Assembly: GCA_023419605.1 (NCBI GenBank)
Contig: JAEZXR010000090.1
Location: 27,677-91,676 of the forward strand
Direction of reading: 5' to 3'
DNA: 64,000 bases
From: Bacillota bacterium
GTDB lineage: Bacteria; Bacillota; Clostridia; Acetivibrionales; JAEZXR01
The translations under genes were made by a program, and so were the position numbers. This document shows, piece by piece, positions 25,935-34,346 of this stretch. Numbering within the stretch: position 1 is the stretch's first letter; every line of letters starts with the position of its first letter. Below the pieces are notes generated by a model. The model ran no database searches, had not been told where the DNA came from, and worked only from the letters and a program-made list of their open reading frames with translations.

Positions 25935-26040
25935 TTACTTATTGTAAACTTCCATTTCACTAATGTTTGTATCCGCAGTGGCGTTTACAACATACAGTCT
26001 CAGGTATCTGGATTTTTCAAAGCAAGCCTTGCTCATCATA
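25935..26040 (-). pseudogene. C-terminal stub of a discoidin (F5/8 type C) domain
   Basis: Just after the ABC-F stop, the minus strand encodes EKSRYLRLYVVNATADTNIS followed by EMEVYNK and a stop, the end of a discoidin domain as found at the C-terminus of secreted glycosidases. Only about 30 codons remain, without a ribosome binding site. It is evidence that a large carbohydrate-active enzyme gene once stood here and was deleted or replaced. Confidence 0.6.
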
Positions 26041-26045
26041 TAAAG

Positions 26046-27524
26046 TTAAAGTTCAAAAATCTTTGTGGCAATATTTTTGCAAAATTCACTGTCATGCTCC
26101 ACAAACACTAAAGTGGGTGCGTATTCAAGCAGTAATTCTTCTATTTGCATACGAGAGATAACATCGATAAAATTAAGCGGTTCATCCCAAATATGCAAAT
26201 GCGCTTTCTCGCAAAGACTTTTTGCAATCAGCACTTTTTTCTTTTGACCGCCGCTAAAAGCTGACATATCCTTTTCAAACTGAACTCTGGAAAAATCAAG
26301 CTTTCTTAAAATAGATTTAAAAAGGCTTTCGTCAATTCCACTGTTTGCAGCATAGTCAGTTAAACTGCCCAGAAGATGCGACGTATCCTGTGAAACATAG
26401 GATATTTTAAGCTGGCTTCCTCTCCTGAAAGTTCCTGTATAGTTTATATTCTCACCGCAAATGAGCTTGATAATGCTTGACTTTCCGGAGCCGTTTTTAC
26501 CTATAAGCGCAATTCGGTCACCCTGCTCAATAGTAAATCCGACATCCTGGCAAACCATCCTGTCATCATAAAAAATTGAAATGTTTTCGAGTTCGGCAAG
26601 TTGGTTTTTATGATAAGCAAGCTGAGAAATCTTCAGGTTATCGGAGTTTTCAATATTTTTGAGAAGCTTCGACTTCTCATCAATGGCAGACTTTTGCCGA
26701 TTCTCGATGGATTTGGAGCGCTGCATCATTTTTGCAGCTTTATGTCCTATATAACCTCTATCCACCTTCGAACCGGAGTTTCTTGTTCCGATTTTCGATT
26801 TTTCCACTTCATGGGACCAACGGCTGGTTCGCCGGGCCGCCTCTTCCAGGCGATGAATGTCTTTTTTGAGTTTTTCGTTTTCCGCAAGCTCGAAGCTGTC
26901 CTGCCTTTTTTTATTTTCCCACCAACTGGAAAAATTGCCTTTTTGAATTTCTATATTTGTCTTATTGATTGAAAGAATATGGTCAACGCAGTTATCAAGA
27001 AATGCTCTGTCGTGTGATACCAGAATAAAGCCATTTTTGCTATTGAGATATTCACTGACAAGTTTTCTTGCATTCATATCCAGGTGATTGGTTGGCTCAT
27101 CGATCAACAGAAAACTGTTTTCTTTAAGAAACAAAGCAGCCAGCAGAACTTTGGTTTGTTCCCCATTGGAAAGTGTATTAAAAGGACGGTATAACACATC
27201 CTCAGAAATTTCCAGCAATGAAAGTTCACGTATCAACTTCCAGTGAAGATAGTCTGGAAAAATGTCGCTGACTACATCCACGGTGAGAATTTCCTTGTCG
27301 GCTACATGGAAAGGAAAGTATTCAAAGCTGACATTGGCAGAAATAGTACCGCTGTATTCATATTTGCCAAGCAGCAAATTGAGGAATGTTGTTTTTCCCC
27401 TTCCATTTCTTCCTGTAAACCCCAATTTCCAATCGGTATCTATTTGAAAGCTTACATTTTCAAATATGTTATCATAACTGCCATCGTAGGCAAAAGTCAG
27501 ATTCGTAACATTTATTAATGACAT
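26046..27524 (-). CDS. ABC-F ribosome-protection protein (Lsa/CplR-like)
   Basis: A 492-residue soluble protein with two ABC domains and no membrane part. Walker A motifs are GRNGRGKTT and GKNGSGKSS, signatures LSNGEQTK and FSGGQKKK, Walker B FLLIDEPTNHLD and HIWDEPLNFID. The interdomain linker SRWSHEVEKSKIGTRNSG...HKAAKMMQRSK matches Lsa-type antibiotic-resistance ABC-Fs. Such proteins bind the ribosomal E site and displace lincosamides, streptogramin A and pleuromutilins; whether this one confers resistance is inference. AGGAGG lies 8 bases before the ATG. A terminator hairpin and a leader ORF precede it, so expression is probably induced by antibiotic stalling. Confidence 0.92.
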   Translation of the reverse strand: MSLINVTNLTFAYDGSYDNIFENVSFQIDTDWKLGFTGRNGRGKTTFLNLLLGKYEYSGTISANVSFEYFPFHVADKEILTVDVVSDIFPDYLHWKLIRELSLLEISEDVLYRPFNTLSNGEQTKVLLAALFLKENSFLLIDEPTNHLDMNARKLVSEYLNSKNGFILVSHDRAFLDNCVDHILSINKTNIEIQKGNFSSWWENKKRQDSFELAENEKLKKDIHRLEEAARRTSRWSHEVEKSKIGTRNSGSKVDRGYIGHKAAKMMQRSKSIENRQKSAIDEKSKLLKNIENSDNLKISQLAYHKNQLAELENISIFYDDRMVCQDVGFTIEQGDRIALIGKNGSGKSSIIKLICGENINYTGTFRRGSQLKISYVSQDTSHLLGSLTDYAANSGIDESLFKSILRKLDFSRVQFEKDMSAFSGGQKKKVLIAKSLCEKAHLHIWDEPLNFIDVISRMQIEELLLEYAPTLVFVEHDSEFCKNIATKIFEL

Positions 27525-27688
27525 AAATTTATCCTCCTGTATAGCAAATATAAAAGCTGCAAGAAAGTCAATTCTTGCAGCTCATAAACACAGCAAAGCC
27601 AAACCCATATCGGGCATGACGAGGATATATTGTCTGAGTGAAAAGAATTAGTAACTTTCTTGCTCAAGCACAACAAAATAAGCAGCAT
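27515..27688 (-). CDS. Leader ORF overlapping the attenuator and the ABC-F start
   Basis: AGGGAG precedes ATG 27688, which opens a 57-codon frame beginning MLLILLCLSKKVTNSF and ending LLYLLYRRINLCH. It runs straight through the terminator hairpin and stops 7 bases inside the ABC-F gene, out of frame. Its early Leu-rich region covers the segment that can pair with the terminator arms. A ribosome stalled there by a drug would free the antiterminator. It is most likely a regulatory leader, not a working protein. Confidence 0.6.
   Translation of the reverse strand: MLLILLCLSKKVTNSFHSDNISSSCPIWVWLCCVYELQELTFLQLLYLLYRRINLCH
27546..27581 (-). terminator. Attenuator just before the ABC-F gene
   Basis: On the minus strand GCTGCAAGAA/TTCTTGCAGC (27572-27581 with 27556-27565, 6-base loop) is followed by TTTTATATTT (27546-27555), then AGGAGG and the ATG. 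The leader segment GCAAGAAAGT (rc of 27654-27663) is complementary to ACTTTCTTGC of the terminator, and AATTCTT (rc of 27643-27649) to AAGAATT of the other arm. This gives a mutually exclusive antiterminator fold. Confidence 0.8.
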
Positions 27689-27739
27689 TTTTCGCTCCCT
27701 AAGTTCTATTATGCTTTGTAAAATCCGCAAGAAAAATTA

Positions 27740-27802
27740 CATCTTTTCAACTCCAATCACATTATTTATGTATATTTTATCATAACACTTCTCAAAGTTC
27801 AA
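27740..27802 (-). promoter_or_regulatory. Promoter of the ABC-F leader transcript, with a start-stop codon pair
   Basis: On the minus strand TTGAAC (rc of 27797-27802), 17 bases, TAAAAT (rc of 27774-27779). Transcription would start near 27767, leaving a leader of about 240 bases. GGAG (27754-27751), 8 bases, then ATGTAA (27742-27737) forms a start codon directly followed by a stop, a possible ribosome-parking site ahead of the longer leader ORF. Confidence 0.65.
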
Positions 27803-27919
27803 TAAACAAAATTCAATTACCAAACCTTTCTTGAGAGTTACGTCTGGAGCCATCTTCAATTCAAGCCCTCGGAAAAGGGAAAATTTCGTCTTTACCAAAT
27901 TTAGATTCGGCGTATTCAG

Positions 27920-29047
27920 TCACGCTTCGAAAACCTCTGCTACATCCTCTAAATATCTTGTAATCTCAATGTGCTGCGGACAATTCCTTTCACACTGCTT
28001 ACATCCAATACACTCGGATGCCTTGCCATAGGATCTTGTATAATTATCATAATACACCTTCTGCAACGAAAACGCAGTTTTTAAGGTTTGCTTTTCCGTA
28101 TTGTACAATGCAAAATACTTGGGAATGGCTATGTTTTTCGGACATTCCTCTGCACAGTACTGGCAGGCAGTACAGGGAATCGCAATTGTTTCGTTAATAC
28201 TCAAAACAGCCTTTTTAACAGCCTCATATTCTTCCTGCATAAATGACTTAAACTCCTGCATATAACCTGTATTATCCAGTAACTGCTCCATATCGGACAT
28301 TCCACTTAATACCATCATAATTCCCTCATGACTTGCTGCGAAACGAATGGCCCATGACGGTATGGACATATCCGGATGATATTCCTTAAATAATTGCTCT
28401 GCTTTTTCAGGTACTTTTACAAGCATACCACCTTTGACAGGTTCCATAACGATAACCGGTTTGTTATGTCTTCTTGCTGCTTCGTAGCATTTCCTCGACT
28501 GAATGCTTTCATCATCCCAATCCAGATAATTAATCTGTAACTGGACAAAATCCACTTCCGGATGTGCTGCCAGGATTTCCTCCAATAAATCCGCATTATC
28601 ATGATAAGAAAAGCCAATTTGCCTGATTTTTCCTTCCTTTTTCTTTTCCTGGATAAATGCAAAACTATCAAATTTTTGGGCGATTTCATAATGGGTTGCA
28701 CCCAGGTTATGTAGAAGATAGTAATCAAAGTAATCTACGCCACATTTTTCCAACTGCTCGTTAAATATTCTCTCCTGATCCTCCCTGGTTTTTAAAAACA
28801 TCGTCGGCAACTTTGTCGCCACAGTGAAACTGTCTCTTTTATGACGTTTTACCAACGACTCTCTAATAGCGATCTCACTCTTACCCATATGATACATATA
28901 AGCCGTATCAAAATAGGTAAAGCCTTTTTCCAGAAAAGTATCCACCATTTGATTTAATGTGTTCATATCAATACTCGCCGGATCATTCTGGCTCTTTACA
29001 GGTAATCGCATAAACCCAAATCCTAATTTTTTCTTTTCCATATACAT
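27920..29047 (-). CDS. Aldo/keto reductase with a C-terminal two-cluster ferredoxin domain
   Basis: A 375-residue cytoplasmic oxidoreductase. Residues 1-280 form the AKR barrel: MRLPV opening, FDTAYMYHMGKSE with the catalytic Asp and Tyr, ATKLP with the lysine, and DYYLLHNLG. The C-terminus adds CTACQYCAEECPKNIAIP and CIGCKQCERNCPQHIEITRY, two [4Fe-4S] sites, the arrangement of the clostridial ferredoxin-AKR family. GGGAG lies 4-5 bases before ATG 29047, with a second ATG at 29041. A MerR-type promoter at 29275-29305 probably drives it, tying it to the MerR gene at 41935-42321. Confidence 0.92.
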   Translation of the reverse strand: MYMEKKKLGFGFMRLPVKSQNDPASIDMNTLNQMVDTFLEKGFTYFDTAYMYHMGKSEIAIRESLVKRHKRDSFTVATKLPTMFLKTREDQERIFNEQLEKCGVDYFDYYLLHNLGATHYEIAQKFDSFAFIQEKKKEGKIRQIGFSYHDNADLLEEILAAHPEVDFVQLQINYLDWDDESIQSRKCYEAARRHNKPVIVMEPVKGGMLVKVPEKAEQLFKEYHPDMSIPSWAIRFAASHEGIMMVLSGMSDMEQLLDNTGYMQEFKSFMQEEYEAVKKAVLSINETIAIPCTACQYCAEECPKNIAIPKYFALYNTEKQTLKTAFSLQKVYYDNYTRSYGKASECIGCKQCERNCPQHIEITRYLEDVAEVFEA

Positions 29048-29274
29048 TTTTCTCCCTTCCTTTTATTTTCTGAAGCCATCTCTTGATGCAGACTGATGCG
29101 TTCATAGTTCTCGGAAAACTGATATAAGGCATTATTAAATCAGTTTCTCCCTAATCTCTTTTTATTTATCTGTATAGAGGGCACCAAAACGATTCTTTCG
29201 TAATACCGTAACATATCTCAAGAGATATCAAATTGCTTATTTACGCAATCGTCCTATTCACCTCCTTAAAGTCC

Positions 29275-29305
29275 AGTCTAGCACTTGGTGTTAACTCCAA
29301 GTCAA
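29275..29305 (-). promoter_or_regulatory. MerR-type promoter with 19-bp spacer upstream of the aldo/keto reductase
   Basis: On the minus strand TTGACT (rc of 29300-29305), 19 bases, TAGACT (rc of 29275-29280). The long spacer holds the near-perfect dyad ACTTGG-TGTTAACT-CCAAGT (29283-29302), the layout that MerR activators twist open. The dyad is almost identical to that before the MerR gene at 42.3 kb. The rest of 29048-29632 shows no gene that I can support. Confidence 0.8.
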
Positions 29306-29632
29306 GTGTTTTTTTAGAGGAGTATAAAAAATTTAACTGTCCGCCTATAATGAAGGCACTTGCTTTACAATTGTACCTTAGGGCAGATGATACCTGCCCT
29401 TTTGGGTACATCAAAAAAAGATATTTTACTTGATTTCAACGGTAATCCCTGTCGATGTATCGATAGGCCGAAAGATAATACGATAAACCTAGGACTTAGA
29501 ATTGGACGGCATCGGAAGGCTCTTTAAAACATGGATACTATCTTTATCGATAAAATGTCAAACATAGCATCAAAGTAGGACATATCCCGATTTTTGCATA
29601 TAAAGCATACCTGCAAACTTATTCTTTTCAAT

Positions 29633-29655
29633 AAAAAAAGCCCCTCTATAGGGCT
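29633..29655 (-). terminator. Terminator after the PadR gene
   Basis: AGCCC (29639-29643) pairs with GGGCT (29651-29655), followed by seven T on the minus strand. It lies 49 bases beyond the stop at 29704. Confidence 0.8.
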
Positions 29656-29703
29656 ATTTATTGGAGCAATCATTCTATTATCAATGTTTATTCGCATCAT
29701 TGC

Positions 29704-30237
29704 TTAACCTGGCTCTCTGTCCTTCTCAGAATCTCGTAAGCTCTCAATTATTTTAATCTCACTCTCAGACTTCGCTTTAGAATAAATATAGAGCTGTTGG
29801 GAGAAAGGAAAATAATCCTCTTCGTTCACAATGAGAGCCATTTGGTCAATAAAATCAATTCTGTTTTGCAAATGCTGTATACGAAGCTGTAAGAGTTTAT
29901 CTCTGTTTTCCCCATCCAGCAAACTAAAAAAACCCAATCGATTGTAGAATTCATTATCATCCGCCACTACTTTTTCATTTACTTGCTGTAACAGTTTCTG
30001 AAACAAATCCCTTCCTTTTTCCGTAATGCTGTACTGAAACCGGTTCGGAGAACCTTCATTGATTTCAACCGTTTTCTCTACAGCACCGATTTCTTCGAAT
30101 TTTTTTAGGCGTGGATAAAGGGTATTGTTATTCAGCTTATAGGTATTACCCAAAATGAATGCAACATTTTGTTTGATTTTATAGCCGTGCTTCGGTCCGT
30201 GAATTAATTGCGACAGGATTACTATATCAATATACAA
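29704..30237 (-). CDS. PadR-family transcriptional regulator
   Basis: A 177-residue winged-helix repressor. The start is TTG 30237, with AGGAGG 7 bases upstream. The N-terminal PadR domain reads ILSQLIHGPKHGYKIKQNVAF, then NNTLYPRLKKFEEIGAVEKT with the recognition helix and the wing RFQYSITEKGRDLF; the C-terminal part is the Vir-type helical dimerisation region. It lies 134 bases downstream of the flavin reductase gene on the same strand, with a terminator in between. Its target may be that reductase, but no PadR-like ATGT-N8-ACAT site was seen there. Confidence 0.88.
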   Translation of the reverse strand: MYIDIVILSQLIHGPKHGYKIKQNVAFILGNTYKLNNNTLYPRLKKFEEIGAVEKTVEINEGSPNRFQYSITEKGRDLFQKLLQQVNEKVVADDNEFYNRLGFFSLLDGENRDKLLQLRIQHLQNRIDFIDQMALIVNEEDYFPFSQQLYIYSKAKSESEIKIIESLRDSEKDREPG

Positions 30238-30320
30238 CTTACTACCTCCTAAGTTACCTGAGAAAATGTCAATAAATAAATTATGCTAAATTTACTAAAA
30301 TAATATCACAGATCAATATC

Positions 30321-30350
30321 AAAAAAAAGACCTGCTTGGTTAACAGGTCT
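30321..30350 (-). terminator. Terminator after the Old-Yellow-Enzyme-like gene
   Basis: AGACCTG (30328-30334) pairs with CAGGTCT (30344-30350), and eight T follow on the minus strand. It lies 21 bases past the stop at 30371. Confidence 0.9.
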
Positions 30351-30370
30351 TTCCATGGTATTCTTTTGAA

Positions 30371-32320
30371 TTACACTTGTCTTCCTATCGCAGCAGCTTC
30401 CCAGATTGCATTAATTGCTTTTCTTGCCTGTAAAGCATCACCGATAACATGGAATGGATAATTCGCATTCCTTACCATCTCAACAACGGAGGTATCTGCT
30501 TTTGACCCCACAGCCATAACCACAGTTCCTATTCCTTCAATCTCTTCTGTAGTTCCATCCCGTTCGATTACTATCGAACGGTCTTTTATTTCTATACATT
30601 TTGAGTTTGTATATGTTTTGATGCTATGCCTGTTAATAAAATCAAGGGCAAATATCTTACGGGTATGAACGAGCTCTTTCGCTATTTCATCGAGCATCTC
30701 AACAATGATGACCTTTTTCCCTTGGGAAGTCAATAGCTCTGCCGTTTCTACACCTACCAGTCCGCCTCCGATGATAGCAACGGTATCCTCTACATGCTCA
30801 ACGCTTCCTCTTAGCACATCGTGCGCTGTGACAACACCGAGCCTGTCATGTCCGGGAACCGGAAGGATAAAGGGTTTCGATCCACTGGCTACTATAATCT
30901 CATCCGGATTGATTTGCTCGATCATTTCACTGGTCACTTCCGTATTCAGCCGGATTTCTACTCCTCCTCTTTCAGCAATTCTGCCCATTTGAAGTGCAGC
31001 CTCCGCCATCTCTCCCTTGGTAGGAGCTTTACCGGCCAGGAAGAATTGCCCACCCAGGCTGCTATTCTTTTCACAGAGGATAACTTCATGCCCTCTGCGT
31101 TTTAACGTCGTAGCCGCTTCAAGCCCCGCTGCTCCCCCTCCAATAACAAGAACCTTTTTCTTTACTTCAGCCGGCTTTATTTCATATTCCTTTTCTCTGC
31201 TGGTCGCAGGGTTTCTCAAACATGCCGGACCCACATGTTCCGGATCTGGACATTGGCCTCCTACACAGCCTTGATTGCAGCCAATGCACTTAATGATATC
31301 ATCATATCTTCCTTCTTTAGCTTTATTTACAAATTCCGGATCAGCAAGAGAGGCTCTGCCTAGAGATACAAAATCACATTTCCCTTCCTCCAGCAGCTGA
31401 TCTGCAATCATCGGATCATTGATACGCCCTACTGCTATAACGGGAATATTTACAACAGACTTGATAGCCGCAGCATTGGGTATATTAAATCCTACCGGAA
31501 CATCAATAGGAGCAATAGTGTGCTGTAAACACTCAAACAACCCATTGGATACGTGAAGAACGTCAGCTCCTGCATTTTCCAGCATCTTTGCAGCAAGCTT
31601 CGTATCTTCTATGGTTAATCCGCCAGGTACATGTTCATTTGCCGATATTCTGTAAGACAGCGGGAAGTCCAGCCCTACCTTCTGCTTGATATTTTTAATT
31701 ACTTCTACAGCGAATCGCGTACGGTTTTCCAAGCTTCCACCATACTCGTCCGTTCTCGTATTGGAATAAGGGCTCATAAACTGGTTCAGCAAATAGCCAT
31801 GGGCTCCATGAAGTTCCACTGCATCAAACCCAGCTTTTTTAGCCCGTATTGCAGCATCACCGAAGGCCTCAGCAATTTCTGTAATTTGCTGCTTGGTCAT
31901 TTCTAAAGGCGTTTCACGGAAGATTACATGGGGGATGGACGATGGAGCTATGATTGATTGCCCTGTAATACTGCTGCTGGTCTGCCTGCCTGCATGCCAA
32001 AGCTGTAAACATATCTTTCCCCCGGCATTATGGACCGCTTCGGCTAACCTGGCTAAGCCCGGAATAAATTTGTCATCGTACACGCCCGGCAGGTGAGCTT
32101 GCCTGGAAGTTGGATGTACACAAGAGAACTCAGTAATATTGAGTCCTATCCCCCCCTTTGCTCTTGCCACATGGTAATCAATAAATCCCCGTGTAATAAA
32201 TTCATTTTCATCGGCTAAATGAGTTCCCATAGCAGGCATTATGAACCTGTTCTTTAATGTCAGATTTCCAAACCTGCCTTCTGAAAAAGCATGTCTCAGT
32301 TCCAAAAAAATCGCCCCCAT
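30371..32320 (-). CDS. NADH:flavin oxidoreductase / 2,4-dienoyl-CoA reductase-like enzyme
   Basis: About 645 residues in two parts. Residues 10-350 are an Old Yellow Enzyme barrel (LKNRFIMPAMGTHLAD, LQLWHAGRQTSS, FDAVELHGAHGYLLNQFMSP), followed by the cluster motif CIGCNQGCVGGQCPD, then an FAD/NAD(P) domain with VIGGGAAGLEAATTLKRRG and AIIGGGLVGVETAELL. This is the layout of FadH, trimethylamine dehydrogenase and bile-acid or enoate reductases of anaerobes; the substrate is unknown. The start is uncertain: ATG 32320 has no ribosome binding site, whereas TTG 32305 has GGGGG about 9 bases before it. A good promoter lies at 32376-32404. Confidence 0.9.
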   Translation of the reverse strand: MGAIFLELRHAFSEGRFGNLTLKNRFIMPAMGTHLADENEFITRGFIDYHVARAKGGIGLNITEFSCVHPTSRQAHLPGVYDDKFIPGLARLAEAVHNAGGKICLQLWHAGRQTSSSITGQSIIAPSSIPHVIFRETPLEMTKQQITEIAEAFGDAAIRAKKAGFDAVELHGAHGYLLNQFMSPYSNTRTDEYGGSLENRTRFAVEVIKNIKQKVGLDFPLSYRISANEHVPGGLTIEDTKLAAKMLENAGADVLHVSNGLFECLQHTIAPIDVPVGFNIPNAAAIKSVVNIPVIAVGRINDPMIADQLLEEGKCDFVSLGRASLADPEFVNKAKEGRYDDIIKCIGCNQGCVGGQCPDPEHVGPACLRNPATSREKEYEIKPAEVKKKVLVIGGGAAGLEAATTLKRRGHEVILCEKNSSLGGQFFLAGKAPTKGEMAEAALQMGRIAERGGVEIRLNTEVTSEMIEQINPDEIIVASGSKPFILPVPGHDRLGVVTAHDVLRGSVEHVEDTVAIIGGGLVGVETAELLTSQGKKVIIVEMLDEIAKELVHTRKIFALDFINRHSIKTYTNSKCIEIKDRSIVIERDGTTEEIEGIGTVVMAVGSKADTSVVEMVRNANYPFHVIGDALQARKAINAIWEAAAIGRQV

Positions 32321-32361
32321 TCAAAGATTATAGCAGTTAAAATAATATAGGTTAGTTTAAC

Positions 32362-32404
32362 ATAGTATACTTTATACTATATATTATTGTTATTATTTTG
32401 TCAA
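32362..32404 (-). promoter_or_regulatory. Promoter and 19-bp palindromic operator of the flavin reductase gene
   Basis: On the minus strand TTGACA (rc of 32399-32404), 17 bases, TATAGT (rc of 32376-32381). ATAGTATA (32362-32369)-CTT-TATACTAT (32373-32380) is a perfect dyad lying across the -10 and the start site, so a repressor is expected. The rest of the gap 32321-32641 holds nothing that I can support. Confidence 0.75.
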
Positions 32405-32641
32405 TGTTCCATTTGCTATACTATCTGAAATTCAGAAACAAGGATAACTCTTCACGTCATAGGAAAGTACGTAAAGGCACTTTATATTGGCAATGAAATA
32501 AAACGAGGAAATGAATTCTACGACCTCTCCACTTCCTCGTTTTGCAAACTGTTCAATGATAATCAAGAACAAGGCTTTAAATCGCTATGATTACCGGCAA
32601 AACCTATATAACCGTTATCACATCTACATAATACTTTTCAT

Positions 32642-34219
32642 CTATTCTCTTTCCAGATATTCAAACCAGTCAAAATCGGCATGCTTATCCTGTCCGCTCA
32701 AATCCTGGCAGCATAAGCCGACAAAAGCCCCGGTAAAATGTCCCTCGAAACAGAATTCATCGGAAAGAGTACTTGCATCCATGATCGGACCTAATGGAAT
32801 CCAATTCTCTTCATCCTTTGAATAATAGAATCGTAATTCATCGTAGTCTACCGCCGCTCTGAGATAAACCTTATTCCACCCCTCTATCGATACGTCCTGT
32901 ACTGGCTGGTTAAATAAATTATTTTGTGCGGTAATGATGCCAATGCATTTGCCCAGTTCATCATCATGACTGACCCTCAGGTAATAGAAATTCTGTCTGT
33001 CGTAAATACATATGAGTCCTGCCATTTGCTGAAAGCACTCCGGAGCAAACTCAACACAGGTTGCCGCAGTATACCGGAAGGATTGCTGCCTTCTGGCCAC
33101 CAGACTCTGCTTATGCCTTGACCCTAAGGATTCCTTGCCCTTTAGCCTCAAATATCCGGGCCTCTCCTTTAAGGACATCATATCCTCACCTAAGGGTATT
33201 CTTAAAGTAGCAAAATGGATATTTAATTTATCGGAATCAAAATCATCCCTTGCCTTTTCTGCCTCCCATCCATGTTCGGGAATATCCGGTGCCTGTACCC
33301 TGACTTCCGGTTTGTTCCCTCCCCGTTCCAGTCTAAACCATCTGTCCTCCGTCCACAGCATTTTTTGTATCGCTGTTTCTCTTCCCAGGATACTTCTTCC
33401 CTTTGTAGGTATTGGCCTGCTGCAAAGATGGACCATATACCATTCTCCCCTTTGGGTCTCTACCATGCTGCCATGTCCTGACTTCTGCAGGGCTAATAGC
33501 GGATCGTGCCTCGACGTTAGTATCGGATTTGCCGGATCGATCTCATAGGGCCCGTCTATGTTCTTTGAACGAGCCATGGTTACCGCATGGTTTAGTCCGA
33601 TGCCGCCCTCCGCCGTCATTAAATAATAGTACCCCTTATGCTTATAAAGATGCGGTCCTCCGGTAACACCAAGAGGGGATCCTTTAAAAATATTCTTTGG
33701 TTTGCCGATAAGCTTCTTCTTTTCAACAGAATATTCCTGAAGTACAATACCTGCAAAGCGATTCCTTCCCGCTCTGGGATCCCACAGCATATTGACAAGC
33801 CACTTTCTTCCGTCATCATCATGAAATAATGAGGGGTCAAAGCCGCTGCTGTTCAGATAAATCGGCTCGGACCATTCTCCATTTATATCGGCAGCAGTTA
33901 CAAGGTAATTATGTGTATCTTTAAAAGCTCCTTCCAGCGTTTTTACATCTGTATAAATCAAATAGAATACACCCTTACTGTAACTCAAGCATGGGGCCCA
34001 TATTCCCCCAGATGACGGATTGCCTTTCATATCCAACTGGGAAGCTCTGTTTAAAGGGTGGGCAATAAGCTTCCAGTTTCATAAATCCTTTGAATGGTGT
34101 ACCTGTACTCCAGGGAACCATTCAAAGGTTGACGTTGCAATGTAGTAATCCTCTCCAACCCTAAGTATGGATGGGTCCGGGTTAAATCCCGGCAATATCG
34201 GGTTTGTAATACATCTCAT
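32642..34219 (-). pseudogene. GH43 beta-xylosidase-like glycosidase interrupted by one in-frame stop
   Basis: From ATG 34219 (GGAG 9 bases upstream) the frame reads MRCITNPILPGFNPDPSILR, then FEWFPGVQVHHSKDL, TGA, NWKLIAHPLNRASQLDMKG and on without further damage to 32642. The TGA at 34081-34079 (codon 47) stands where the family has arginine (DLRNW), so a single C-to-T change of CGA explains it. The remainder has the GH43 five-blade propeller (GGIWAPCLSYSKGVFYLIYT, MTAEGGIGLNHAVTMARS, HGSMVETQRGEWYMVHLC) and the C-terminal beta-sandwich found in XynB-type enzymes. No signal peptide, so an intracellular arabino/xylo-oligosaccharide hydrolase is lost, unless the stop is a sequencing error. A weak internal ATG at 34036 cannot restore the active-site aspartate. 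Confidence 0.9.
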
Positions 34220-34346
34220 TTTTATCACTCCTTACTTATTATCTCCCATCGCCCCTCCTCCCAATCGTGAAGGGTGATAGTTAGTAACCACATATAGTAT
34301 AGTATATTTTGTTCCATATGTCATAATAAGCAATGGTACTTGCATA

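Noticed and set aside
29233..29433. 66-codon plus-strand frame over the MerR-type promoter
   Set aside because: It runs across a recognisable promoter of the opposite strand and has no start signal.
34079..34081. In-frame TGA of the GH43 gene as selenocysteine
   Set aside because: The family has arginine here, not a redox cysteine, and no convincing SECIS-like hairpin follows.
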